Source: Wuchereria bancrofti (taxonomy: Eukaryota > Nematoda > Chromadorea > Rhabditida > Onchocercidae). Taken from it: a stretch of DNA of 64,000 bases. The position numbers and the translations under genes were made by a program. The DNA lies in the NCBI GenBank assembly GCA_005281725.1, contig SSBO01000005.1:248001-312000 (forward strand). The letters are read 5' to 3'. A model generated the notes under the pieces. The model was not told the DNA's origin. It ran no database searches and saw only the letters and a list, made by a program, of their open reading frames with translations. Shown here piece by piece: positions 50,401 to 61,894 of the stretch. Numbering within the stretch: the stretch's first letter is position 1; every line of letters begins with the position of its first letter.

Positions 50401-53400
50401 GTGCATTCTTAATTTCCAGTGACCAGCAACGTGGTGGTTCAATGCCGTCGGTGAAAACTTCATCGTACGGTGTATTGGTTGGCTCACGTATGATTGATGA
50501 ATTCTGTATAAAATCCACCTAAAAATCCAATTCTTCCTCTCCTCACATTTGTGACAACAAAATGAAAGGTCGCCAGATTAACCAACAATTTTTGCAAATT
50601 TTTAAGAACCGCATTTTTTATTTAGTATTATTCATCTATTCGCAAATACCCATTTGACTAATATATGAAAGCATTTCGAATGGATCACCATCTACAAAAG
50701 ACTATATTTCAGATATGTAATTCAAGAAAATCGAAAATTTTACATCTAAAACATAGATCACGGAAATCTTTCCATAAAGACCATTAACTATTTGCTTTTC
50801 ACACTATAATCCAAATATTAAAGTTACAAACAAGACTAAGACAATAAAATTTTGCGATGTTTTTTTAAATTAAAGATAGAAAAAGACTTGAGAACATACT
50901 CCATCGTCATCAATAAATGATCTCGGATCCATATTGATGCAACAAAATAAGCTGGCATCTGTGCCTTGATAAACAGAATCGGATGGAAGCGCCCGTCCCT
51001 GTACCATTAGTTCTCCTGCAACCATTCTATTTCCAAAATTTATGAATAATTAACTAATCACAAATAATTTTAAGAAATTTTTAAGGAAAAAGAATATTTC
51101 AGAAAATACAGATGTATGAGCTGTATGATACGAAATCAAGTGATTAAGCCCATTGTTCTTTTTTTATTTTCATTAAATTCCTTATAATTTATCCTTACCA
51201 TTATCATTTATCAATTTCCCTATCTCTTATCATTTCCAACTTTGCAACAATGTGTAACTTCAAAGGAAAGCAGCAAATTCCAGAACAGATTAAATTTATC
51301 AATTCTTATGGAAAGAAAAAACATACTTCGATCACATTTGAAGGGAAGTAATTCGATAGCTCCTTCTAGTCTCCAAGGATCAAACATTGGAGGACAAACA
51401 CAAATCCCCTGCAATGTACAATGCTACAAATCTAAAGAATAGCAATGTAAGTAAGTTCAATCTCTCCACAACATTATAAATGTAAATATCAATTTCCAAA
51501 AATCATTACTAATTCCTGAAAACTATCAGTTACAGATGACATATACGATGAATAAGTATCAATGGTAATAAAACTTGGATAAAATGAATGTTTTTCTCTT
51601 AATCTCATTTCAGCTAAATTTTTTGATATTTCTGTGAGATGTACTGACGAACAATCTAAATGAAACCAAGATCGAAAAAATTTAATTCCATTTCAAATTC
51701 CTATATGCATTCATTCACGCATAAAGTTTGCTCTCAAATCTTCTTCACACGATCCACTGATTGATCAGAAATACTTTTTTGATTAGCGACATTCGATGGA
51801 AGAAATTAAATATAACCACTTGATTTTGCTCAACCCTAAGGATATAGAGATAACTCGAAACGTTTCGAACGTCTATAAGCCATTGGTCAAATAAGTCAAA
51901 ATGACAGTAAGTCTAAACTCCGATAATGATTTCGGATTACGCTCCTCAACGAAAAGTAACTAAACTACTTATCAGTTGTCTCGGATAAAAACAGCGAATT
52001 TCGCGCAAAAAATCCAAACAATTTTAAAAAACAAAGATGATAAAAGAAACCAAATGACAAACAACTTTTACAAAACAAGTTCCGCTTTCAAACTTGCTCT
52101 TCTGGAATGTAAAACTCAGCTCTCTAATCGATTCATCAAACCATTAGAACTCAAGGTCAACATTTGGCAGATTGGTAAATTGAGCAATATATTTTGCTTT
52201 GAAATAGTTAAGATTAAAACGTTCAGTTTCCGGGTCATGAAATTTCAAAGTGTACTAATTTAGTAAAAATATTTCTTAGATCAATAAAAGAAAATCGATA
52301 TCTCTAACAGAATATAAGAAATGTTGCAGAATACTTTAGGAGAGATAAGAATTTCAAACTAGATAAAAGGTTTTCCTTTTTATATTTTTCAAAAAAATGT
52401 CCATCCCCCAAATTACAATTTAAATTTTTAGAAAAAGCTGTATTTGCTATGCAAATATAATTTATTTGTGAACCATAACCACCATAACACATCATAACAC
52501 CATAACCATAAATGAACCATAAACCGGATATTAAAAATCTTTACATTTATTCAGAATAACTTATATTTCTCAAGAAACAGATTTTCCACCATACATATAT
52601 TCAGGAAGATTTTTTTTTTTTTCACAACAAATATCATGCGACCATCTCATCTCATATACTGATCAAATTAAATAAAAATTTCAAAAAAAAAGATAGTTTT
52701 GGGAATGAGTAAAATGAAAATATAACAAACCATATGACAAGCAGGTTCCGGCAGTAGATACCTATCTCTGTAATCATCACTCATCGACATGCAGTAATCA
52801 TCCTGCCTACCAGCACGACATGATACCGGAATTGCTGAAATAAGCTGTAAGTTGAATCAACATCTATTCTAGAAAACCAAAATATGAAAATATATTAGTA
52901 GCTCTTCAATAGAATAGATATATAAAACAACACAACGTGTTATTCGGTTCATCATTTAGATCAACAAAACCTTTGCAACAATTAGATTAGGTAAAACTAA
53001 GTAGTAGGTAGTAAGCTAGTATGATCTTCATCAAATTGGTAGTTTCGTAAAGAAATTTGGAAAAAACCCACATGCCGGACAGCTTGCTGGACAAAGACAA
53101 GATTTGTAACCATTTGAATCAGTAACGCATTTACCACCATATGCACAATCATTGATTGAATCTTCACATTCTGGTATCTCTGAAACATTTCTTTTGAGAA
53201 AGCTACTAAATTTCCATTAAATTATCCTGAGAGAAGAACGAAAGACAATTTAATTTTTGTGACATGTTATAATATTAAACAAAAGATAGAGTAAAAACTC
53301 ACTCAATTCGCTGGGTGTTTTAGGTTGTGGTTTAAGACGTGTTACACTAATATTCCCCGAATACCATATGCTTTTATCATCCATATTATCATTCTTATCA

Positions 53401-53737
53401 CTGTTTACCATTCTTCTTACACCGAATTGCTGTAAAAATTCGATTTTTTATTATTCTTACCATATATCAATTTACAAAATCCCTAATACTGATTATTTGT
53501 CAGAGTAATTCAAAAAGTGATTATTTATTAAAAAATGATTATTTATCACTCAAGTTATTACATTATCTTGTTGGTCTTTCTTTTTATTTCAAATCCACTT
53601 CTTGAAATAAAAATTTATAAGAACAAGGGTAAAACAAACAATCATACTTTTGTAGCCCTGAGAAGAAGAAATATCAGAGTAGACCACCAAAGCCACTGTG
53701 TTGTTTTTCCAGTCATTGTTGGCTTCAAACAAATCAT
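39577..53737 (-). CDS. clr-1: Receptor protein tyrosine phosphatase, CLR-1-like
   Basis: Type I membrane phosphatase; C. elegans CLR-1 dampens FGF-receptor (EGL-15) signalling. The 31 exons join without a phase conflict to 1480 aa: 53737-53648, 53429-53303, 53179-53072, 52834-52731, 51408-51327, 51015-50900, 50518-50308, 48648-48546, 48320-48151, 47824-47709, 47601-47431, 47214-47018, 46692-46560, 46199-46084, 45894-45742, 45549-45374, 44952-44853, 44512-44365, 44174-44010, 43701-43567, 43408-43170, 43054-42909, 42681-42540, 42352-42217, 41988-41740, 41423-41250, 41064-40924, 40782-40657, 40381-40224, 40061-39926, 39651-39577. Order: signal peptide ([13 protein letters not shown]), Cys-rich/EGF-like segment, one Ig domain, FN3 repeats, one TM helix, then D1 and D2. 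One Ig plus FN3 and tandem PTP domains fits CLR-1 better than LAR (three Ig). A second in-frame ATG at 53716 may be the real start. The assignment to clr-1 is inferred from architecture and length. Confidence 0.85.
41740..44512 (-). other. D1 phosphatase domain of the CLR-1-like protein
   Basis: Exons 18-25. It has the phosphotyrosine loop [24 protein letters not shown], and the intact signature [10 protein letters not shown] formed across the exon 23/24 junction, so D1 should be catalytic. The general-acid loop reads [10 protein letters not shown]: the Asp is kept but the Pro of WPD is Asn. About 85 residues are inserted between [11 protein letters not shown] and [10 protein letters not shown]. 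Confidence 0.85.
44853..44952 (-). other. Transmembrane helix exon of the CLR-1-like protein
   Basis: Exon 17 encodes [20 protein letters not shown] and FVTYIL, a single hydrophobic helix flanked by EQWAQS outside and HRRG inside. The acceptor region is duplicated: gcaattaattattccagtaa is followed by gcaattaattatttcagtaa (44955-45008), so only one copy ends as a usable site. Confidence 0.85.
45278..45320. repeat. Intronic hairpin in the clr-1-like gene
   Basis: 13-bp perfect arms (atgatttgttcct / aggaacaaatcat) with a 17-nt loop, in the intron after exon 16. Confidence 0.75.
45374..48648 (-). other. FN3 repeats and membrane-proximal region of the CLR-1-like protein
   Basis: Exons 8-16, about aa 280-724. 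FN3-1: [10 protein letters not shown] ... AEIRWDAQ ... [13 protein letters not shown]3-2: [12 protein letters not shown] ... [15 protein letters not shown] ... [16 protein letters not shown] third FN3-like region follows ([41 protein letters not shown]). A basic KRKRRR stretch spans the exon 15/16 junction (about aa 660-667) and could be a furin-type cleavage site, as in LAR-class receptors; that is inference. Confidence 0.7.
45943..46371. repeat. Duplicated intronic sequence flanking exon 14 of the clr-1-like gene
   Basis: A direct repeat of about 110 bp: 45943-46056 and 46255-46371 share agaattaacagaaagatagc, aaagaagagatt.gaggatt and ta.tatcat.t..aacttgaat. The copies lie in the introns on either side of the 116-bp exon at 46084-46199. 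The exon itself is not duplicated. Confidence 0.8.
50308..53429 (-). other. Ectodomain N-terminal half of the CLR-1-like protein: Cys-rich/EGF-like and Ig
   Basis: Exons 2-7, about aa 31-279. Exons 3-5 encode a cysteine-rich block: [34 protein letters not shown] and [12 protein letters not shown]. It is EGF- or follistatin-like in spacing but not a textbook EGF. Exons 6-7 form one Ig domain: [11 protein letters not shown] gives the first cysteine and [10 protein letters not shown] the second, with a W in RCWSLEI. The odd CC pair suggests an extra disulfide. Confidence 0.75.
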
Positions 53738-54904
53738 TATTGGGAACGATTGCTTGTTATAGTATAATGAGGGATCACCAAACGGATCTCTCGTGATATC
53801 CGATGATAATCATTCCCTTTTACAGAAGTATACATTGCCAGCCAGAAAATACTGGTCACACCAAACAACGGCTTTTTCCAAAATATCACAGAGTTTATCT
53901 GAAATGAGTAAAAAAAAGAACTACAATGCAGATTATTACCATTAATGTTATCACAAATTGCAATTACAATAAATAATCATTAAAGAAAGAATTATATTTG
54001 AATAAGAATCAAAAAAGTCTGATAGCATGGAATACCGTATGTGTGGATTTAATAATGCAGAATTTCAATCCCACTTCTAACCAATAAGCCAATCCATTCG
54101 TTACCCAAATCAGAAATTATAATGACTGTTAACAGCTATACTTTCAATAAATGCAAAATAAAGTTCAAAGTACTATCAATAAAATTAACTATACTTTTCA
54201 ATAAGAAAATATACCAATAAAAATTAAATCTATATGCTTAATTATCTACTTTTATATGCTAATCATATCAAAACATTTGCTTAATGCTGCAAACAGTACT
54301 AATTCGATAAGTATTATCATTAATGAGAATATAATGATAGCAAAATGACTGCTGTTATTATTGTCACATTCGTATCAATAATTTTATCTCGCCGATTTCA
54401 AAAATTGAAATTAGTTATATGAAGCATAAAAAGGAAAGCATAATATGCTAGAATGCCTAAAGGAATACTTGTAATGAATAGGTTTGTAAGCAAAAGCTCC
54501 TTATATCTGACTTACATAATCTAATATTCTCCAAATTTTCCGCTTTGTTTCACTTTCAGCAACCAATGAGATCAATTCATAAAAATGAAACAATGTCTGA
54601 AGTACAGATACACACACACACACACCAATTATATCTTTTATAATTTTATTGAATTCTATTTCAAATATATCAATAAAAATTAACTTTATATATGCTAATT
54701 ATCCATCTGCTTATATTAAAAATATTGAATACTGCTATTTAAGATTTATAAAAATAAACATAAATGTATATGTTCTATCTATCTAGAATTCATTAAGCAT
54801 GAAATAATAAAAATGAAATGAAGAAGAGAGAAAGATTCATCGTAAAGTGTTCAATTGAAATTAGTCAACAGGAGCTAAACCACACAATCCTCATTCATTG
54901 CAAT

Positions 54905-54995
54905 CAGTTATTTCAGTCATTCCGTCTGCCCAATAATACATCGATCCGCCTCAGTTATTTCATCCCGTCTGCCCAATAATACATCGATCCCCTCT
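54905..54995. repeat. Tandem duplication of about 47 bp upstream of the clr-1-like gene
   Basis: cagttatttcagtcattccg then cagttatttcatcccg, each followed by tctgcccaataatacatcga and tcc. The second copy has a small deletion. Confidence 0.85.
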
Positions 54996-57050
54996 GGTCA
55001 TCTAATGTGGACCACATTGACCGAACATCAATCACACCATATGACCCCGTAGCAGATGCGATAGAACGAAAAGCAACAAAATGAAAATGAGAGAAATGGA
55101 AAGAATAAGGCCTAAAATTAGGCTGAAAGGGAGGGAGAGAGCCTGTGAAGAAGAGAAGAAGTGAAACAATGATAGTAATGAGAATATTTCATGAAAATCA
55201 GAGAAATGAAAGAAAGTCATAAGAAGAGTAAAAGAGACATTCTAGGCCTCTTTTTCATGAAAAGGGGAAAAATCCACAAATGGATGTTGCAGTTAATAGG
55301 CCCAAATGAAATGATTAGCTATTATTATAAAATACTCTCTTCTCTCTCTCTCTCTCCCTTTCTCTTTCTATTTCTCTCTTTCTAAAATGCTTTCTGAAGG
55401 CTATTAAAATTCTTCTCCCTTTGTAACTACTATTCCTATTTCGTTGTCACAAAAATTAGCATTTAACCTAATAGTATCGTATTTCAACGTAATGATTTCA
55501 TTCCTTCTTCACTCTTCCATTCACAAATCTTTAATTCAGTAATCAATTAAAATTAAAAGTACTACCTTTATTCATCATCCTAAAATTATCTGAATAAGTT
55601 TAATCATTTTAAAATTATCTGAATAAGTCTTAATTATAAGAGGATAATTAACTTGTTCCTTCATTATTGGATTATTTTCGATAAATAGCAATGAGTCATC
55701 ATTGTATCGTAGTTTCTATGGATGCAGTGTCATCTTTTCAAAAAAAAAAATAATGCAATGATGAAAGAAGGAACGATCATTTCCGCTCCATACGAACCTT
55801 TTTTGCATTCTTCAATTCCGTATAAAACTTCTTCATTTCACTCCAATGGCTATCCCATAACTCTTCCTCTTCTACCTCTTTTTTTTTTTCATTTCTTCAC
55901 TTCTATTTAACCCACCTTTTCCACCTAATTTTAACATACTTCCCAAACAACTTTCAATTTCCGGTAATATAAACATGCTATGTAGCAGCCATACACGGAA
56001 AGTTTTCCCATTTTACATCTTTCATCATCTAAACTTTCTCACTCCCTTCCTCAATTACTTTATTTCACTTTATAGTCTTTATTAACTTTAAAAAAAAAGA
56101 CAAAAATTTCATGGTGACGTACGCATTCTTTCTTACAAATATTGGATGGATGACCTTTGAGAGTAATAAGAAATTTGATGTGAAGGAAGAGAAAGCAGCA
56201 AATTGATGCATTTGTGAAAGCAATTTCAAACTAAAAAACTGAAACGAAACATTCATCCATGTCAAAAAAAAAAAAAAGAGCCTATTGCATCGATGCTAAC
56301 AAAGCCAAACAGGCATAAAACTGAAAGAAATTGTGAGGAAAGGAAGCAAATAAACGTACACTTTCATATATTACACCGAAAGATGAATTCATAAATTATA
56401 ATTGTCTAAATTTCGTCCCTATTTTTCCGCAAAATCCTTGGAAACGGATAACTTTACAAAACGAATTTCTCCACTACAGCACAGTTTTTTTTTCTCCGCG
56501 ACAGCTTCCGTCATCAAAAACTATCAAAATCCTAAAATATCATTGCCACAATACAACATAATCAAGAATTGTATGTGAAACAAAAATAAAAAAAAAGTAG
56601 AAAATTTATTGGAATTAAAAAAAAAATTCGACCAAAGAAATGCTTACATAATATTCTCACCTCAATGACTCATCATCATTCTGTCCTCACTACGTAACCT
56701 ATAGTAGCATTTTTAGCAATGAAAAAGCACCAAAATTAATTTGAACTTTGGGTGTTTTCTCTTTTTTTTCAGATATTATCAGCTAACATTGATGAAATGT
56801 AAAATGATAAACGAAAAAATCAATATCTCAGCTATGCATAAATAAATATTCAAATGGAACAACAATTATTGATAAGCATACCAAAAGAAGGTAACAAAAC
56901 AGTTCAGTAGGAAGAAAAGCGTGGGTGGCTATAGGCGTGGGCGAGAGCGGTGAGAGGTTAGATACGGTTGGAAAGAATTTCGCTGTCGTTGCACCATTGA
57001 TTTCAATATCAACCTAACCTAATGAAATGAGAACTTTTGCTCCAAACAGG

Positions 57051-57128
57051 ATCACACACACACACACACACAAACATACACACATATATACATACGTATA
57101 CACACACATACATACACAGACAGACACA
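57051..57128. repeat. CA/CATA microsatellite
   Basis: caca, cata and caga units followed by gatggatggatgga. Overlapping His/Thr- and Cys/Val-rich frames are artefacts. Confidence 0.9.
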
Positions 57129-57629
57129 CACATACAGATGGATGGATGGATATGATGAGTGCAAGCAGTCCACCCACCACCCAACAATACTTGTTTGTTT
57201 CAATGGCCATTGGTGCAAATGGGACGTTGGAATTTTTCGTTTTTTTTTTTTTTTTTGATGAAGTGGATGTGAAAGCGATGAGAATGCGCCCTTTTCCAGA
57301 AACTACTTCCTTTCCTCTATGACATATTTAGTATTAACAATTATAATACAATAATGATAAGTGATAAATGATAACAGTAAGATGATATATTGTTATTCTT
57401 ATTATTATTGGAAATGGTACAAAGTATAAACATATGTGATAGATTTCGCGTGTACTATTAGTGTTAATAATAACATCAACCTCTCTCTCTCTCTCTCTCC
57501 CTCTCTCTTTACATATTCTTGATCTATTTCATATACAAAATACTGCCAAAATAATTAACTGACACATTGATAAGAAGTAGAAATGAAGAGTAACTTGAGC
57601 TAAAGTTATCACAAAACGTGTTAATTTCA

Positions 57630-57770
57630 CACACATACACATACATACACACACATACACACACATACACACATACACACACATACATACACACATACAC
57701 ACATACGCACACACATACATACACACACATACACACATACATACACACATACATACACACACACAACACA
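57630..57770. repeat. Long CACATA-type microsatellite
   Basis: About 140 bp of alternating acaca and cata units, the longest microsatellite in the window. No coding meaning is assigned to the overlapping frames. Confidence 0.92.
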
Positions 57771-57922
57771 CCCATATACATAAATATATATATAAAGCAT
57801 GATTCGAGGACAGAAGACAGGTGGAAAGGATGAAAAAAGTGGGAAATACTGAAAAGAGAGAAGAGCCGGTTCTTTCTTATTTCAATTTGCAATCGCGCAA
57901 ATTACTACTAACAAGAATGGCA

Positions 57923-57924
<2 letters not shown>

Positions 57925-57957
<33 letters not shown>
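57925..57957. repeat. GT microsatellite
   Basis: A (TG)n run bounded by tgtatg. It is complementary in type to the CACATA repeats 155 bp upstream, so the two could pair in a transcript. Confidence 0.9.
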
Positions 57958-59555
57958 ACACATATGATATTAATATGTGGTAGTAATATATTATTGATAA
58001 TAAAGATGAAAAATAATATGCTTACCTTGTCGTTTTAATTTTAAAATACATTTTAAAGGTGCTAAAATATATTACTGTGTGACATACGTTAATATATTAC
58101 TGTGTGACATGTGACATACACAATTCATTGGGAGATGATTTTAAGATATGTTCAAAAGATACATTCATTTCATATTTACTGCGGCATTCTATCCTACAAA
58201 TAATCATATGAGCACTTATCGAATTAAATGATACGTAATGACATGTCAATCAATCAATCAACAAATAATTTTATCAAATTTCTTGATCTAAAGATAAGTG
58301 ATAACAATGGAAAAAAGGTTTGTTAATTAAGAATGATTTTGTAATGAGAATACAATGAAACTATGTGATATTAATGTAATAGAAATATCAGATATTGAAA
58401 ATATCGAATAATGGAAAATAAAATGATAAAAGTATTAACAAATATGCAACAATTCCCTTTGTTTATTATGGATCATACAAATAGATGCAACAATCTTTGT
58501 GTTATTCTATAAATATTACAGAATTTAACTATTGGTTATTAAGTAAAATTACAGAACTTAAATATTAGTTATTAATTAAAATGCAAACAATTAAAAATTC
58601 CCAGAATTACCAGAAAAAGGAAAGCCATGCAGTATTTGTTAACTGACTTTGCTAGTGATGATATACGAATAATCAGTGATGATATAAATCCGGAATAAAT
58701 TTTTCCAGAATAAATCATAAATCACATAGTTAAAATATTTGTATTCACATCTGTAAAAATTGAGTAATTTTAATCAATTTGTTTAACTATATCAATTATT
58801 ACATATAAATGATATGATAAAATACATAACGAATGCAAAATATATAATCAAAAATGAAAATGAAAGAAACAAAATTGTTATTTGTCAATTCATTCTAACA
58901 TATCGTATAATCGTAATAATAATAATAATAATAATAACGGTGAATTTTGAACACTTAATGATGAATATATACAATACATAATAAGAATAAAGAAAATAAT
59001 TCTCAGTCGTGACTTTAATCAATTCATTCAAAAATTTATTGTTGAAATAAAGCAAAAAAAAGAAAAGACCACTGTGAAGTATGATACTATTTCAGTGGAG
59101 AAGTTTATAAACATCATAGAATAATTATGATAATGATAATCATATCAATAATAATAACGATAAACAATAATAACAAATAAGAACAATAATAAATGAGAGT
59201 AATAATATCAATAACAATAACGATAGACAATAATAATAGTAAGAGAATAAATTGTAATAGTAGTAGCAGTAGTGACAGTAATAATGACAAGTAGCACTTC
59301 AAATATGTGTTACCTAGAAGAGAATAATAATAATATATTTTCAAGTAAATAACTTCTCTCATCGTGCTTTTATTTGCATAGAACTTAATGTATACTTTAC
59401 TTCAACAAAAGGTTAAACAAAGACAAGAAAGTGGTAAGAAGTTGTCCACAACAAAAGTATGTATATAAATAAAAATTTTTATACTAAACGATACGAAAAT
59501 TTTATTAATATATCTACTACTTCTTGCTAACTAACTAAACGTGAAGTAAATAATT

Positions 59556-60232
59556 ATGATGCAAACGATACAACTAATATTTTCACTTCTACTTTTATTA
59601 TGTGTTGCCGAAGGACAATTTTTTGGTGGTTGTGGATTTAGTATGCATGGATGTGGCGGTACGATTAATTATTTATTAACTATTATTAATAAATTAGTCG
59701 TATCAAACAATAAATAATTTAGTCCTCAATTCAAACATTAAATTTTCAAATAATTTGACTAAAATAATGAAAATGAAAATATATGCTACAATAGTATTTA
59801 AATTTAACAATGTTAATTTATTACTTATAAAAGAATGACAGAAATAAACCTGTTCAAATTTATCTATTTATGGGAATTATTTTTTTAATATAAATGAAAA
59901 CAAAGTTTTAGTATATATATATATATAGCTATTGTTATAATTCAAATCTTCTCTTCTTGTTATGCTGCTAAAGTTATTAATTAATTTAGGTTCTTCTTGT
60001 TATATTACCAATTTATCACTGTCACTGCAAAGTCATTAATTTAGGTTATGGTTACGGTTATGGCTACGGTTATGGAAATTACGGTGCAATTGGTGGCTAT
60101 GGAGGTTACGGTAGCATTGGTGGTTACGGTGGCGTCGGTAGCTACGGTGGCATCGGCGGTTACGGTCTATATGGTATGGGAATGAACGGCTATGGTATGG
60201 GTTGCTGCGGAGTTGGTAGCTTCTATGGATGA
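59556..60232 (+). CDS. Small secreted glycine/tyrosine-rich peptide
   Basis: Two exons, 59556-59658 and 60045-60232, 96 aa; the phase agrees and the junction rebuilds a Gly codon. The N-terminus MMQTIQLIFSLLLLLCVAEG is a clear signal peptide with likely cleavage before QFFGG. The mature part is about half Gly with regular Tyr: a short Cys pair (GGCGFSMHGCG), then GYGYGYGYG, repeats of GGYGG(I/V)G, and a GCCGVGSFYG end. This resembles nematode YGGYG-type secreted peptides of the NLP/caenacin group or cuticle-associated Gly-rich proteins; which one cannot be told from composition. The two Cys pairs at the ends of the mature chain could form disulfides. An acceptor-like aatttag also occurs at 59984-59990, so exon 2 may have a longer alternative form. 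Confidence 0.8.
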
Positions 60233-61894
60233 ATTCTATGGACAATATAGTCAGGTTAATCTCCATTAAAATTCATCACTTTCTCAATGACTGACAGTGT
60301 CAAAAAGAAATCAATCAATCAACCAATCAATCAATAATCAATCAAATTAAAAAAGTAACACTGATGATACAACAAGAAAATCTACTACGTATCATTTTAT
60401 TATTACACGTTTTGTAATGCTCCAATAAAATAAAAGATGTAATTGATCAATGTATGTGGTAATGTCTAATGGCTCTAATCTACCTGTCATACAAAATAGA
60501 TAAAATACATCTAATACATATATTGGCTAACCATAGATTAATAAGGTAAGCCTTCAAAATGATCTATAAATGTTGAGCTGTTTTCAACAAACATTACCAA
60601 ATAACAAATAGTTCATTTAACATAACTATTAACTCCCATAACAACATATCATACATAAGCATACAGAACGAAGAAATTAGACACACACAACAGAAAAACT
60701 ATTGTTTTTTCATGGTATTATTGATAGTGTAGGTCAGACAATGGGTTGCTATATGCTAAGATGAATTTTGAAAACTCTATGCCTATAAGTAAATTTTACT
60801 AAAGTAGTAAGTGTAAGAAGGAGAGAAAGAGTAAGATGAAAGTATTCCTTAGCTCCAACTGTGATTTTATTTAGCATTAAGTGTCACATTCAACAAATGT
60901 TGCATCGACTAGTTCTTGTCAAAAGTTCAACTGTGTTCAGAAGACAAAAAGATCAATAGTAAGATGAAATTGAAGAGTATAAATAAATTCATAATTTTGG
61001 TAAAATAATTATATAGATCACTAGGAGAAACAATGCCGCAGAAACTCATACTGACCATAACTAATAATAATAATACCATGATTAGTGTCTCAAGATACAA
61101 TTATCTATAATAATAGTATGATACAAAGAGATGAATCTCAAGATACAATTACCTTCAAATGTTATCTCTGTGAAAATTTGCAAAAAAAAAAGATATCGTT
61201 ATGTGTTGTTTCATGTTTGCTTAACATTTGAACTAATAATGAGCGTAAAACATAACAAAAGTAATGATGAGAGCATTTACAATAATATAGTATCCAAGAA
61301 ACCAACTTTTTAACAAAAATACAAAGAAATAATTAATGATGAAAAGCCAGTGATTCCTTTGTAACCGAAGCGATATAACCCTTGAGTAATTCAGAAGATC
61401 GAGAATTTCTAAGAAAGTGATTTAAACTAAACTAAAAAAAAAAGTATATAAAAATATCTTTTTAAAAAGATTTGGTAGAGCGAAAATCATTGCACTTAGA
61501 ACAGCGCAAAGACGATAGGAAATGCATGTAGAAGCAAAAATGCATAAAAACGTAAGATGAATAGGCACTGAATGAGTTGCATACACAGTTATACAATTTC
61601 CTTTAAAAAAAGGAAAAGAAAAAAAAATCATCTCATCAATTTTAAACTCTTCAATCTGCTGAAGAGTAAATAAGACTTAGTGCCTAAAAAGAATCACAAC
61701 TTATCAACAGAAGATGTGTTTTATAATAATTTTAAAGCAATTTCAATCAAAGGTTATAAATCATAACTCTACACGATGCAACAATACGACCAACCATTTT
61801 TCTTATTATTTCTGAATCATTTTAATACATAATTTAATAATATGTATTATAAGTGAAAGAAAAGGACTAACAAATGAATAAAGAAAACATTGGC
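60233..61894. other. Intergenic spacer, no gene seen
   Basis: The convergent 3' flanks of the Gly-rich peptide gene and the USP47-like gene. A caatcaatcaa-type short repeat lies at 60313-60345. A tctcaagatacaatta direct repeat is at about 61088 and 61136. Small frames at 61131-61313 and 61631-61422 have no recognisable features. Confidence 0.6.
60424..60429 (+). terminator. Candidate poly(A) signal of the Gly-rich peptide gene
   Basis: AATAAA, with a second overlapping-type hexamer directly after it (aataaaataaaag), about 190 nt past the stop codon. Confidence 0.55.

Larger units (their letters stand above)
53738..59555. other. Intergenic region upstream of the clr-1-like gene, repeat-rich
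   Basis: A good 3' splice-type site (tcatttcag) near 53898 may be a spliced-leader or 5' UTR acceptor for the clr-1-like gene. A GC-richer patch at 54880-55080 contains a short tandem duplication. CT tracts lie at 55337-55360 and 57481-57500, and several CA microsatellites at 57050-57960. A small GC-rich island is at 56920-56990. ATA/AAT-rich tracts lie at 58915-58938 and 59110-59290. No domain-bearing ORF was found. Confidence 0.5.

Noticed and set aside
53819..53897. KLCDILEKAVVWCDQYFLAG segment as a first coding exon of the clr-1-like gene
   Set aside because: In frame with the signal-peptide exon but separated from it by a TGA; most likely 5' UTR after a trans-splice or cis-splice acceptor.
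57524..57892. Cys/Val/Tyr-rich and His/Thr-rich long frames around 57.6-57.8 kb
   Set aside because: Pure translation artefacts of CACATA microsatellites, present on both strands.
59114..59362. Leu/Ile-rich membrane-like frame
   Set aside because: Translation of ATA/AAT-rich simple sequence.
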